NCBI RefSeq assembly: GCF_028622115.1
Contig: NZ_CP097263.1
Span: 4,774,001 to 4,838,000, forward strand
Length of the DNA stretch: 64,000 nt
From: Kutzneria chonburiensis
GTDB lineage: Bacteria; Actinomycetota; Actinomycetes; Mycobacteriales; Pseudonocardiaceae
Direction: 5' to 3'
In this document: positions 43,445-52,242 of the stretch, one piece after another
Numbering within the stretch: the first letter of the stretch is position 1
Layout: every line of letters starts with the position of its first letter
The notes under the pieces: generated by a model
Told to the model about the DNA's origin: nothing
The model's database searches: none
Seen by the model: only the letters and a program-made list of their open reading frames with translations
Program-made: the position numbers and the translations under genes

Positions 43445-46192
43445 ATGGGGGTTGTCGTGGTGGTCGAGATCCGCCTGTTGGGCGGCGTCGATGCCACGGT
43501 CGACGGTCGCGCCGCGGCAATCGGGCATATCCGGCAGCAGCATGTGTTCGCCGCGCTGGCGATCGACGTGAACACCGTGGTCCCGGTGGACGAGCTGGTG
43601 GACCGGGTGTGGGGCGAGCGGCCGCCGCAGCGGGCCACCGGCACGTTGCAGAGCTACCTGACCCGGTTGCGGGCCGCCGGGCTGACGATCGTGCGCCGGT
43701 CCGGCGGCTACGTGCTGACAGTTGACGACCCGCTCGCCGTGGACGTGCTGCTGTTCGAGCACCTGGTCGAGCGGGCCCGGCAGGCGAGCGAGCCGGCGCG
43801 GGCCGTCGAGCTGTTCGAGCAGGCCATCGGGCTGTGGCGGGGTTCAGAGGCGTTGGCCGGTCTCGACTCGCCGTGGGCCGTCGCGACCCGTGAGCTGCTG
43901 GGCCGGCAGCTGTTGGCCGCCGAGCTGGACGTCGCCGACCTGCGGCTCCAGCTCGGCCGGCACGCCGCGCTCGTGCCGGAGCTGGTCGAGCGGGCCGCGG
44001 CCCATCCACTGGACGAACGGGCCGCCGGGCAGCTGATGCTGGCCCTGTACCGGAACGGGCGGCAGGCCGAGGCCCTGTCCCACTACGAGGCGTTGCGCAC
44101 CCGGCTGGCCGTGGAGCTGGGCGCGGATCCCGGCGTTCAGCTGCGGCAGCTGCACCAGCGGATCCTCACCGCCAACCCGGTGCTGGCCGTGCCGGCGCGA
44201 CAGTCGGACCAGGTCGTGCCCCGTCAGCTGCCGGCCCCGCCGATCGCGTTCGCCGGCCGTACCGCCGAGCTGGCGGCTTTGAGCGAAGCGCTGGGCGACA
44301 CCGCCGGCGTGCCGATCGCGATGATCATCGGCAGTGGCGGTATCGGCAAGACCTCGTTGGCCCTGCGCTGGGCGCATCTGCGGACCGAGGACTTCCCGGA
44401 CGGCCAGCTGCACGTCAACCTGCGCGGTTTCGACCCGTCCGCGCCGCCCGTGTCGCCTTCCGTGGCCGTGCGGGGCTTCCTCGGCGCGCTGGGCGTCGAT
44501 CCCCGGGCCGTGCCGGCCGACCCCGACGCACAGGCCGCCCTCTACCGCAGCCGCGTCGCCGGGCGGCGGTTGCTGGTCGTGCTGGACAACGCCGCCGACG
44601 TCGCCCAGGTCGAGCCCCTGCTGCCCGGCAGCCCCGGCTGCGCCGTGATCGTGACCAGCCGCAACCGCCTGGCCGGGCTCGTCACCAAGCACGGCGCCCG
44701 CCCGCTCATCACCGACACCATGGCCGACTCCGAGGCGCGGACCTTGCTGGCCAACCGCGTCGGTGCGCAGCGACTGACCGCCGAGCCCGCCGCCGTCGCC
44801 GAGATCTTGGCTCTGTGCGGCGGTTTCCCGTTGGCCTTGAGCATCGCCGCCGGCCGCGCCCAGATCCGCCCCGGCCTGCCGTTGTCGCAGCTGGCCGCCG
44901 AACTCCGCGACGCCTCCACCCGCCTCGGCGTGCTGGACGAGGACGACCCCGGCTCCGGGGTCACCGCCGTGCTGGCCAGCTCGTTCGCCACGCTGACCGC
45001 CGACCAGGCCCAGGTCTTCACCCGGCTCGGCCTGGCCCCTGGCGACGACATCGACCTGCACGCCGCCGCCTCCCTGGCCGGCCTGCCCGCCGGCCGCACC
45101 GCGCAGGCCCTGCGTGATCTGGAACAGCGCAGCCTCGTGACGCAGGACAGCCCGGGCCGCTGGCGCATGCACGACCTGATCCGCCTGTACGCCGCCAACC
45201 GGGCCGAGGACCCCGAGGCGGCATTGACCCGGGTCGTCGTCTTCTACGCGAACAGCGCGGACGCCGGCAACCGAGCACTGGACCCCAGCTTCCCGTTCAG
45301 CGACGAGGAACTGGAGAACCCGCCCGGCTGCCAGCCGCTGGTGCCGGCCGAGCCGATGGCGTGGTTCGACGCGGAACGGCGCTGCCTGCTCGCCGCGCAG
45401 CGCGTCGCCATGGAGCGAGAGTGGTACGCGCCGGCGTTCCGGCTGGCTGAGGCGCAGGTCACCTACTACTACCGACGCGGCCGCCACCACGACAACCTCG
45501 CGCTCTGGCAGGTCGGGGCGGCCGCCGCCGAACACCTGGGCCTTGGCGCGCAAGGGGTCGCGCATCGTCAGCTCGGACGGGCCCACTCGCGGCTGCACCA
45601 GCTGCCCGAGGCCATCGACGAGCTCAACCAGGCGCTCGAGCTGTTCGAGCGGTCCGGCGATCGCGGCCAGCTGGCCCGCACCCACCAGGCCATGGCCCTG
45701 GTGCTGGAACGGCGCGGCGACGACCTGGCCTCCCTCGAACACGCCAGCAAGGCGCTCGACCTGGCGCTGTCGATCGGCCACCGGCTCTGGGTGGGCGAGA
45801 TGCGCAATCTCGTCTCCTGGTACCTGGCCCGGCTGGGCAAGCTCGACGTCGCCCACGAGGAGGCCGAGCAGGCGCTGGCGGTGTTCCGGGAGCTCGGCGA
45901 CCGGCCCGGCGAGGCCGATGTGCTCGATGCCCTCGGCTTCATCGCCGACCGCGACGGCCGGCACGCCGACGCAGTCGAGCACTTCCGGCAGTCCATCGAG
46001 TTGTACCGCGAGCTCGGCAATGTCACCGTCGTCGCCGCCCTGCACGACCGGCTGGGCCGGGCGCTGCTCGGACTCGGCGACCGACCGGCGGCCCGGCAGG
46101 CGTGGCAATACGCGCTGGAGCAGTTCCAGATCCAGCGCCGGGACACCGACTCCGAACGCATGCGCAACCAGCTGGCCGAGCTGGAACAGTGA
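43445..46192 (+). CDS. AfsR/SARP-family regulator 1
   Basis: This large regulator of about 915 aa has an OmpR-like winged helix (~10-90, NTVVPVDELVDRVWGERPPQ), a bacterial transcriptional activation domain (~100-250), an NB-ARC ATPase (~270-560: GSGGIGKTSLALRWA Walker A; LLVVLDNAADVAQVEPLLPG, then VIVTSRNRLAGL) and TPR repeats to the end. Such proteins activate antibiotic or morphological genes. The start is uncertain: ATG 43445, GTG 43457 (good GGGGG spacing) and TTG 43430 are in frame. A tandem paralogue follows 133 bp downstream. Confidence 0.93.
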   Translation: MGVVVVVEIRLLGGVDATVDGRAAAIGHIRQQHVFAALAIDVNTVVPVDELVDRVWGERPPQRATGTLQSYLTRLRAAGLTIVRRSGGYVLTVDDPLAVDVLLFEHLVERARQASEPARAVELFEQAIGLWRGSEALAGLDSPWAVATRELLGRQLLAAELDVADLRLQLGRHAALVPELVERAAAHPLDERAAGQLMLALYRNGRQAEALSHYEALRTRLAVELGADPGVQLRQLHQRILTANPVLAVPARQSDQVVPRQLPAPPIAFAGRTAELAALSEALGDTAGVPIAMIIGSGGIGKTSLALRWAHLRTEDFPDGQLHVNLRGFDPSAPPVSPSVAVRGFLGALGVDPRAVPADPDAQAALYRSRVAGRRLLVVLDNAADVAQVEPLLPGSPGCAVIVTSRNRLAGLVTKHGARPLITDTMADSEARTLLANRVGAQRLTAEPAAVAEILALCGGFPLALSIAAGRAQIRPGLPLSQLAAELRDASTRLGVLDEDDPGSGVTAVLASSFATLTADQAQVFTRLGLAPGDDIDLHAAASLAGLPAGRTAQALRDLEQRSLVTQDSPGRWRMHDLIRLYAANRAEDPEAALTRVVVFYANSADAGNRALDPSFPFSDEELENPPGCQPLVPAEPMAWFDAERRCLLAAQRVAMEREWYAPAFRLAEAQVTYYYRRGRHHDNLALWQVGAAAAEHLGLGAQGVAHRQLGRAHSRLHQLPEAIDELNQALELFERSGDRGQLARTHQAMALVLERRGDDLASLEHASKALDLALSIGHRLWVGEMRNLVSWYLARLGKLDVAHEEAEQALAVFRELGDRPGEADVLDALGFIADRDGRHADAVEHFRQSIELYRELGNVTVVAALHDRLGRALLGLGDRPAARQAWQYALEQFQIQRRDTDSERMRNQLAELEQ

Positions 46193-46194
46193 GC

Positions 46195-46244
46195 GGTCAC
46201 GCCGCGGCCGCGGATCCCCCTGGAGCCCTGGACGCGGCGTGACC
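46195..46244 (+). terminator. Terminator between the tandem SARP genes
   Basis: GGTCACGCCGCG (46195-46206) and CGCGGCGTGACC (46233-46244) are perfect 12-bp arms just 2 bp after the stop of SARP 1. SARP 2 therefore probably has its own promoter. Confidence 0.75.
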
Positions 46245-46288
46245 TGGCCACATCGTGCGCCACCCGATGGCCGCGTTTCTTGCATTTC

Positions 46289-46303
46289 GCTTGAATCCGC
46301 AGG
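46289..46303 (+). promoter_or_regulatory. Second copy of the SARP upstream 15-mer
   Basis: GCTTGAATCCGCAGG is identical to 43428-43442. The surrounding ~50 bp are also similar, as expected for a duplicated promoter region. It ends 22 bp before the second SARP start. Confidence 0.45.
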
Positions 46304-46325
46304 CCAGAGGCACTAAGCACGGAGT

Positions 46326-49064
46326 GTGACTGCGCGGTTTGCCCTGTTGGGCGGGATCGAGGTGACGGTCGGCGGGCAGCCGGTCGACATCGGGCACGCG
46401 CGGCAGCAGTGCGTGCTGGCCGCCCTGCTCATCGACGTCAACACGGTGGTGTCGGTCGACGAGCTGGTGGACCGGGTGTGGGGCGACCGGCCGCCGCAAC
46501 GGGCCACCGGCACCCTGCACAGCTACCTGACCCGGCTGCGCCGGGTCGACGGCGTGACGATCGTGCGGCGGACCGGCGGCTACTCGATGGTCGTCGAGGA
46601 TCCGTTGGACATCGACCTGAACCTGTTCCGCAGCCTGATCGCGCAGGCCCGCCGGGGCGAGGACCCGGCGCTGTTCGAGCGGGCGTTCGGACTGTGGCGG
46701 GGTGAGGCGCTGGCCGGGCTGGACTCGGACTGGGCCGTCGAGGAACGCGAGCAGCTGGCGCAGGAGCGGCTGGCCGCCGAGTTGGACCACACCGACCTGC
46801 GGCTACGGCTCGGGCAACACGCGGCGCTGGTGCCGGAACTGCTGGCCCGGGCCGCGGAACAGCCGCTGGACGAGCGCGTCGCCGGGCAGCTGATGCTCGC
46901 CCTGTACCGGACCGGGCGGCAGGCCGAAGCGCTGAGCCGGTACCAGGCCGTACGGCTGAAGCTGGCCGACGAGCTTGGCACCGATCCCGGCCCTGAGCTG
47001 CGGAAACTGCACCAGCGCATGCTCACCGCCGACCCGGCGCTCACGGTTGCCGCGCCGCGGCGGCCGGCCGTCGTGCCGCGCCAGCTGCCGGCGCCGCCGG
47101 CCTGGTTCTCCGGGCGGTCGCCGGAGCTGGCGGCGCTGTCGCAGGCGCTGGAGTTCCGCGACGGCACCATGCCCGTCGCCACGCTGTGGGGCAACGGCGG
47201 CATCGGCAAGACGGCGCTGGCGCTGCGCTGGGCCCACCAGCACGCCGACGAGTTCCCCGACGGGCAGTTGCACGTGAACCTGCGCGGCTTCGACCCGCTG
47301 GCCGAGCCCGTGCCGACTTCCGTTGCGGTACGGGCGTTTCTGGGCGCGCTGGGCGTCGCCGCCTCGGCCGTGCCGACCGATCTGGACGGGCAGGCGGCGC
47401 TGTACCGGAGCCTGCTCTCGGATCGGCGGATGCTGGTGGTGCTGGACAACGCCGCCGACTCCGCGCAGGTCGGCCCGCTGCTGCCGGGCAGCCCCAGGTG
47501 CGCGGTGATCGTGACGAGTCGGGACCGGCTGGCCGGGCTGGTGGCCAACCAGGGCGCCCGGCCGCTGCCCGTCGGCCTGCTCGACGACGCCGCCGCCGGG
47601 CTGCTGCTGGGAAACCGCATCGGCGACGCCCGGTTGGCCGCCGATCCCGGGGCCGTGCGCGAGTTGTTGACCCTGTGCGCCGGTTTTCCGCTGGCGCTGA
47701 GCCTGGTCGCCGGCCGGGCGCAGACCCGTCCGGGCTTTCCGTTGTCCGCCTTGGCTTCCGAGCTCCGTGATGCGCAGACCCGGCTCGGCGTGCTCGACGA
47801 GGACGATCCCGGCGCCGGCATCAGTGCCGTGCTTTCCTGCTCCCACAAGGCGTTGACCGTCGAGCAGGCCCAGGTTTTCGCGCTGCTCGGCCTGTCCCCC
47901 GGGCCGGACATCAGCCTCGGCGCAGCCGCCGCGCTGGCCGGCATGCCGCCGGCCCGGGTCAGCCGGGTGCTGCGCGCGTTGGAGCGGCTTTCCCTGCTGC
48001 ACCAGGATGTTCCCGGCCGGTGGCGGATGCACGACCTGGTCCGGTTGTTCGCCGTCGAGCAGGTCGTGGACGCCGAGCCGGCCCTGCGGCGGCTGGTGGC
48101 GTTCTACGTGCACTCCAGCCTGCGGGCCGACCTGACCTTCGGCGTGCTGGCGCAGGACGTCGAATTCGTTGCCCTGCCGCCGGCTTGTCAGCCCGACGCG
48201 CCGACCGACGGCCTGCGCTGGTTCGACGCCGAACTCGGCTGCCTGCTGGCTGTGCAGCAGCTCGCCCTCGAACACGGCTGGCACGACGCCGTGTGGCAGA
48301 TCGCGTGGAACGCCGTGACCCACGGCTATCGACGGGGCCTGCACATCGACAACCTGGCCTTCTGGGAGGCCGCGCTGGCCGTTGTGTCCCATGTGGACAA
48401 TGTGACCGCGTCGGTGATCCACCGGATGGTCGGCCGGGCCTATTCCCGCGTGCAGCGGCTGCCCGACTCCCTCGACCAGCTCCAGTTGGCACTGTCGCTG
48501 ATCGACCGGGAGCACGACGTCGTCAACCTGTGCCGCACCGAGCAGGCCATCGCCTTGGTGTACAAGCGACTTCGCGAATGGCCGGCCGCGCTGGACCACC
48601 AGCTGGCCGCCCTCGAGGCGGCCCGCCGCACCGGCGAGGAGATCTGGATCGGCGAGTCGCTGACCCTGGTCGGCACCTTCGCCACCCGCCTCGGCCGGCA
48701 CGACTGGGCCCGCCAGTGCGGCGAGGAGGCGCTTTCCCTGTTCCGGCGGCACAACGACGTGGAGAACGAGGCCGACGTCACCGACGTGCTCGGCATCATC
48801 GCCGCCAACACCGGCGACCACGCCGCCGCCGTGCGCCACCACCAGCGGGCCCTCGACCTCTACCGCCAGATCGGGAACAGCACGGTCATCGGCGCCACCC
48901 TGGCCGACCTCGGCCGGGCCCACCGCGCGCTCGGCCATCTCGACGAGGCCCGCGACGCCTTCCGCGAGTCCATCGCCGTGTACGCGCGCCAGTCCCGCGA
49001 CGCCGAGGCCGAGGACGTCCGGACCGAGCTGGCCGCCCTGCTGGTACCGATGCCGCGCTGTTAG
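46326..49064 (+). CDS. AfsR/SARP-family regulator 2
   Basis: This is a 912-aa tandem paralogue of the preceding gene with the same order: winged helix (NTVVSVDELVDRVWGDRPPQ), BTAD, NB-ARC (LWGNGGIGKTALALRWAH; LVVLDNAADSAQVGPLLPG) and TPR tail. The GTG at 46326 gives a start aligned with the first paralogue. Divergence is mostly in the TPR region, suggesting different inputs to a similar DNA output. No biosynthetic cluster lies next to the pair in this window. Confidence 0.93.
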   Translation: MTARFALLGGIEVTVGGQPVDIGHARQQCVLAALLIDVNTVVSVDELVDRVWGDRPPQRATGTLHSYLTRLRRVDGVTIVRRTGGYSMVVEDPLDIDLNLFRSLIAQARRGEDPALFERAFGLWRGEALAGLDSDWAVEEREQLAQERLAAELDHTDLRLRLGQHAALVPELLARAAEQPLDERVAGQLMLALYRTGRQAEALSRYQAVRLKLADELGTDPGPELRKLHQRMLTADPALTVAAPRRPAVVPRQLPAPPAWFSGRSPELAALSQALEFRDGTMPVATLWGNGGIGKTALALRWAHQHADEFPDGQLHVNLRGFDPLAEPVPTSVAVRAFLGALGVAASAVPTDLDGQAALYRSLLSDRRMLVVLDNAADSAQVGPLLPGSPRCAVIVTSRDRLAGLVANQGARPLPVGLLDDAAAGLLLGNRIGDARLAADPGAVRELLTLCAGFPLALSLVAGRAQTRPGFPLSALASELRDAQTRLGVLDEDDPGAGISAVLSCSHKALTVEQAQVFALLGLSPGPDISLGAAAALAGMPPARVSRVLRALERLSLLHQDVPGRWRMHDLVRLFAVEQVVDAEPALRRLVAFYVHSSLRADLTFGVLAQDVEFVALPPACQPDAPTDGLRWFDAELGCLLAVQQLALEHGWHDAVWQIAWNAVTHGYRRGLHIDNLAFWEAALAVVSHVDNVTASVIHRMVGRAYSRVQRLPDSLDQLQLALSLIDREHDVVNLCRTEQAIALVYKRLREWPAALDHQLAALEAARRTGEEIWIGESLTLVGTFATRLGRHDWARQCGEEALSLFRRHNDVENEADVTDVLGIIAANTGDHAAAVRHHQRALDLYRQIGNSTVIGATLADLGRAHRALGHLDEARDAFRESIAVYARQSRDAEAEDVRTELAALLVPMPRC

Positions 49065-49067
49065 GCG

Positions 49068-49376
49068 TCAGCCGGCCTGGCAGGACGCCCAGTTGTCCGC
49101 CGAGTTCGGGTCGCGGGGGTTGATCGGCTCCTTCACCGCGCCGTCACGCCAGGTGTTGTAGATCTTGAAGAAGCGGGTCTGGCCGCTCTGGTGGTCGAAG
49201 ACCGCGTCCACGTCCTCGCCCAGCGGGTAGTTGTCGGGGTGGTAGAAGTAATGCGTGCCCATGCACCTGCCGCCGGGGAACGGGTACGGGTAGGCGTTGG
49301 CCACCCCCGCCGTCACCACCAGTGCCGCCGCGCTGGTCGCCAGCACCAGTGCCGCGCCGGTCAGCCGCTGATACAT
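49068..49376 (-). CDS. Small secreted protein, unknown function
   Basis: This is a 102-aa exported protein with a signal peptide to about residue 28 (ALVLATSAAALVVTAGVANA), then a mature part rich in Pro, Tyr and Asp (YPYPFPGGRCMGTHYFYHP) with two cysteines near its ends (CMG and SCQ). A strong ribosome site GGGAGGAAACAG precedes ATG 49376. It is convergent with SARP 2. No family is recognised. Confidence 0.75.
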   Translation of the reverse strand: MYQRLTGAALVLATSAAALVVTAGVANAYPYPFPGGRCMGTHYFYHPDNYPLGEDVDAVFDHQSGQTRFFKIYNTWRDGAVKEPINPRDPNSADNWASCQAG

Positions 49377-49437
49377 CTGTTTCCTCCCTTGACCGAGTAC
49401 GACTGAAATTGAACCATGCTCGGTTGTGCCCCGTCCT

Positions 49438-49551
49438 GCGAACGACCTTGCCGAACGGTGAGCCGTGTGCGAAGTGCTGGCAGGCGTCACGGGACTCGGC
49501 GAAGGGGAAGACACGGTCGATCACCGGGACCAGCACCTCCATCGACTGCGT
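49438..49551 (-). pseudogene. C-terminal remnant of a zinc-type quinone oxidoreductase (MDR family)
   Basis: On the minus strand the sequence reads VPVIDRVFPFAESRDACQHF and continues to PFGKVV, the characteristic end of MDR alcohol dehydrogenase/quinone oxidoreductases. No upstream Rossmann or catalytic part is present and no stop follows at the expected place. Only about 40 codons survive. It lies beside the MFS remnant in the 49377-49722 stretch, which holds no intact gene. Confidence 0.55.
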
Positions 49552-49722
49552 GATCCCGCCGCCGGCCGGTCCGTGCGGGCCACGTTCGCTCTGCTCGACA
49601 CCGAGGCCTCCGAGGGCGGCATCGGGGCCGAGCTCATCGCCGGCCGGCTCGCGAGGGCGTCTCCCCTGGCGCGTGGCGCAGAGCCCGCCGGCACCCGGCC
49701 GCCGCTTGATCAGGCCGCCGTC

Positions 49723-49955
49723 TCAGGCTTTCTTGCGGCACAGGGGAACCACCGCCGCAACAAGGAGCAGCAGGCTGATCACCGAGATCACCATGGCCAG
49801 CACATGCAGGCCGGAGTCGGTGGCGTGGTCGCCAAGGCCCAACCCGACCAACGCCGCCGCGAGGTTGGCGCCGATGTACTGGGACGTCCGGTACAGGCCC
49901 GAAGCGGTGCCGACCTGCTCGGCGGGGGCGGCGGCGTACATGGCGGTCTGGTTCC
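49723..49955 (-). pseudogene. Truncated 3' end of an MFS transporter gene (left repeat)
   Basis: The minus-strand frame encodes MYAAAPAEQVGTASGLYRTS and onward through the last two helices to the stop. It is nearly identical to the C-terminal region of the intact MFS gene at 56727-58067 until just after VISVIS. The 5' four-fifths of the gene are missing, and the break is at about 49954. It marks the left boundary of the putative 7-kb element. Confidence 0.8.
49883..49953. repeat. Left 71-bp direct repeat (putative attL)
   Basis: It is identical over 71 bp to 56908-56978, in the same orientation. Identity stops abruptly at 49953, whereas on the other side it decays gradually (7 differences in the next ~100 bp). 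CCAGTG (49954-49959) and CACTGG (49977-49982) form an inverted repeat directly outside the border. Confidence 0.7.
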
Positions 49956-50050
49956 AGTGACCTTGTGTATGGCATCCACTGGAGCCAAGACGGCCCCGCC
50001 CGGTGCTGGACACACCGAAACGGGGCCTCGACGGACGTAGGAGGTCCGCC

Positions 50051-50263
50051 GTGGCCAACGATCTTGCCACCTTGAACGCGCCCGCTGAGCGTATTCCCTT
50101 TGACATCAACCAGTTGACCCCCGCCCAGACTGACGGCCTGTCCTGTGTGGTCTGCGGTACCGACTACCTGACCGTGGCCGTGCCGCACCGCCCGGTTGGC
50201 CGCTCGGCGACCGGCGCCCAGGTGTTCGCCTGCTCCTGGACGTGTGCGGGCGGCCGGCCGTGA
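50051..50263 (+). CDS. Small Zn-ribbon-like protein of the putative element
   Basis: The 70-aa protein has CVVCGTDYL and, 27 residues later, CSWTCAG, a likely four-Cys zinc site. GTG 50051 follows a perfect AGGAGG. Its stop overlaps the next start (GTGA). Genes like this sit at the left of actinobacterial integrative elements and plasmids. No activity is known. Confidence 0.6.
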   Translation: MANDLATLNAPAERIPFDINQLTPAQTDGLSCVVCGTDYLTVAVPHRPVGRSATGAQVFACSWTCAGGRP

Positions 50264-50769
50264 GCATCGAACCGATCTCGTGGGCGTTGAACAGCGCCCC
50301 GATCCCCCGCGACCGGCACGACGCGTTCCCCGCCGTGTCGACGCTGGTGCGGTACACGCGCCTGTCGGAGCGGTCCGTGCAGTACGCGTTGCGGTCGCTG
50401 GAAGTCCTGGACCTGATCTGCCCGTCCGACCCGGACATCGTCGCCGCCTACGTGAAGCGGGTCGACCGGCGGCCGAAAGGCTGGGACCTCGCCATCCACA
50501 GCGGGGTGCAGAGTGTGCGCCCCGCTGACCTGGACGGGGTGCAAACCCAGCGCCACGGGGTGCAGACAACGACGTCACAGGATGCAATGGTTGCACCCGA
50601 TCCTTCCCCGTCGGACCAGAACGTTCCGCGTGACCTGGCGGCGGTCACGTCGAACCGGGAGTGTTTCGCGATCGGCGACAAGACCCGCAATAACTTCGTG
50701 TTGGGCGACAAGGCGCACGAGAACGGCATCTCCGCGTTGGGGTTGAAGCCGAAGACGAGGGCGCGTTGA
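50260..50769 (+). CDS. Winged-helix protein, plasmid/phage-type replication or regulatory protein
   Basis: This is a 169-aa protein. The N-terminal ~75 residues resemble the helix-turn-helix proteins of actinobacterial mobile elements: SWALNSAPIPRDRHDAFPAV, then YTRLSERSVQYALRSLEVLDL. The C-terminal half is polar and Gln/Thr-rich. GTG 50260 overlaps the previous stop by 4 nt. It may bind an origin or operator of the element. Confidence 0.6.
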   Translation: MSIEPISWALNSAPIPRDRHDAFPAVSTLVRYTRLSERSVQYALRSLEVLDLICPSDPDIVAAYVKRVDRRPKGWDLAIHSGVQSVRPADLDGVQTQRHGVQTTTSQDAMVAPDPSPSDQNVPRDLAAVTSNRECFAIGDKTRNNFVLGDKAHENGISALGLKPKTRAR

Positions 50770-50790
50770 ACGACGTCGGCACGTTCGTGG

Positions 50791-50979
50791 GTGTCTGGGT
50801 TCCTGGACGTCGGACCCGGCACGGTGCGGACGTACTTCGTCAGCCCGGTGCAGCAGTGGCGCGTCACGAACATCACGAAGCAAGCGGACGGGTTCCGCCA
50901 GTTCGACGCGGTCAACGTCGACACGGGCGCGGGTGGCTACCTGTCCGGCCCGGGCGACCAGAAGCGCGAGGTCCGCTGA
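50791..50979 (+). CDS. Small hypothetical protein of the putative element
   Basis: The ~62-aa protein contains YFVSPVQQWRVTNITKQADG and a Gly-rich GAGGYLSGPGDQ ending. Composition and frame support coding. The GTG start at 50791 has no clear ribosome site, so the true start may differ. It lies between the winged-helix gene and the membrane protein, 1 bp before the latter's start. Confidence 0.4.
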   Translation: MSGFLDVGPGTVRTYFVSPVQQWRVTNITKQADGFRQFDAVNVDTGAGGYLSGPGDQKREVR

Positions 50980-50980
50980 T

Positions 50981-51310
50981 GTGCCGCACATTGCCACCCG
51001 CACCAGCGAGTTCAGGCCGTTCAAGTGGATCGGGGCCGCCGCCATGGCCTGCGCGGTCGCGTTCGTGCTGGGGCTCGGGTACGGCCAGCACGACGCGAAC
51101 CAGGCCGGATCGAAAACGACCGCCGCGCCGGCCTGGCGTTCGGGGGCGCTGTCCGAGCCGTTCGACCAGTTCGTGCGTGACGGCTCGGCCCCGGGGAGCG
51201 TCTTGTACACGGAGTACCGGGCGGAGCTGGCCGGGATGCAGGGCTATGGCGTGCAAGGGCCTGTGGATCAGGGTGCGGTCCTGCTTGCGTTGGCGTTGCG
51301 CTGCTACTGA
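50981..51310 (+). CDS. Single-pass membrane protein of the putative element
   Basis: This 109-aa protein has a short cytoplasmic N-terminus with Arg/Lys, a transmembrane helix (GAAAMACAVAFVLGLGYG) and an extracytoplasmic domain of ~65 residues ending LALALRCY. GTG 50981 begins directly after the previous stop. It resembles spread (Spd-like) proteins only in topology. A hairpin follows. Confidence 0.55.
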   Translation: MPHIATRTSEFRPFKWIGAAAMACAVAFVLGLGYGQHDANQAGSKTTAAPAWRSGALSEPFDQFVRDGSAPGSVLYTEYRAELAGMQGYGVQGPVDQGAVLLALALRCY

Positions 51311-51318
51311 CCGAACAG

Positions 51319-51348
51319 CACGGCCCCGTCCACTATGGACGGGCCGTG
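51319..51348 (+). terminator. Hairpin after the first element operon
   Basis: CACGGCC-C-CGTCC pairs with GGACGGGCCGTG around a 5-nt loop, with one bulged C. It is 9 bp past the stop of the membrane protein. Confidence 0.6.
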
Positions 51349-51526
51349 TGTGCAGACAGGATCCGGGCGGCCCTGAAGTCGCTGTGGCGACTGACAGAGG
51401 GTTCTGACCATGGACGAAACGGCGGGAGCCCGAAAGGGCAATCTCTCGGGTACCCATGGCGCTCACCGCACGTAACGGTCTCTCCATGAGCGACGACTGT
51501 CAGCACACCAGTCAGAGGAGACCAAG

Positions 51527-52219
51527 GTGGATACCACTGAGCTTGCGTTGATCGTCGCGGCCATCACGGGCGGCTCCGCGGTGGTGCAAGGAATCGTCCA
51601 GGGGGCGTTGACCGCTCGCAGCGCTCGTGTGGCAGCCCGCCAACAAGCCGTACGAGCCAATATCGAATTGCTCCAACGTCTTCAAGTCCAACTCGCCGAG
51701 TTGGGTCAAGCGGCGAACGTTTACATGATTGGCGTCGTCTTTGAGGCCGACTTCTTCACCGCAGAAGGATGGAATTCTAAGCGGCGACAGCCGGCCGAAC
51801 GACTCCAAGAGGCTCACGGCAACACATACGCCTCCATTCACGCACTACCAGTGAAGTCGCCAGCCAGGGGCGCCGCTTTAGATGCAACCAACCTGATAGA
51901 AACAATCATGATACACGGCGATCCGAAAGATCTTAATTCCGAATGGAAACAAGGAAATCGCAAGATCGCCACCGCACTAGAAGCTGTCGGGTTAGCCCTG
52001 CGCGAACAGTACAAGGAACTACAAGAGGTTACCCATGGACCGGCGACACGAAGCGCAAGGTGGGCATTAAATCGATTGCAAAACCTATTCAGACCTAACA
52101 CGGGAGAGGAAGTTAAGAATTCGATCGAAGTAAGCCCCGAAACATTTCAGGTCACCGGCAGCGAAAGCTTTATGCTGCCAACACCGGACACCAACGCCCG
52201 TACCGAATACCACGACTAG
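51527..52219 (+). CDS. Unknown N-terminal-TM protein, low-GC insert gene 1
   Basis: This 230-aa protein has a single N-terminal hydrophobic segment (LALIVAAITGGSAVVQGIV), an Arg/Gln-rich helix (SARVAARQQAVRANIELLQR), then a mostly helical soluble part and a Thr/Glu-rich C-terminus. GTG 51527 follows GAGGAGACCAAG. From about 51650 to 52210 the base composition is clearly more AT-rich than all neighbours, with codons such as AAA, TTA and ATA. This indicates foreign origin. It sits 23 bp before a similar TM/coiled-coil gene. I do not recognise a family. Confidence 0.7.
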   Translation: MDTTELALIVAAITGGSAVVQGIVQGALTARSARVAARQQAVRANIELLQRLQVQLAELGQAANVYMIGVVFEADFFTAEGWNSKRRQPAERLQEAHGNTYASIHALPVKSPARGAALDATNLIETIMIHGDPKDLNSEWKQGNRKIATALEAVGLALREQYKELQEVTHGPATRSARWALNRLQNLFRPNTGEEVKNSIEVSPETFQVTGSESFMLPTPDTNARTEYHD

Positions 52220-52242
52220 TCGGCGCCGCTTAAGAAGTCACT

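Noticed and set aside
43844-46285. An 813-codon minus-strand frame opposite the first SARP gene
   Set aside because: It is a shadow of a strongly supported SARP gene, with no domain or ribosome site of its own.
43445-49064. A biosynthetic gene cluster driven by the tandem SARPs
   Set aside because: No polyketide, peptide or terpene synthase lies nearby. The epoxide hydrolase and secreted protein alone do not support a cluster.
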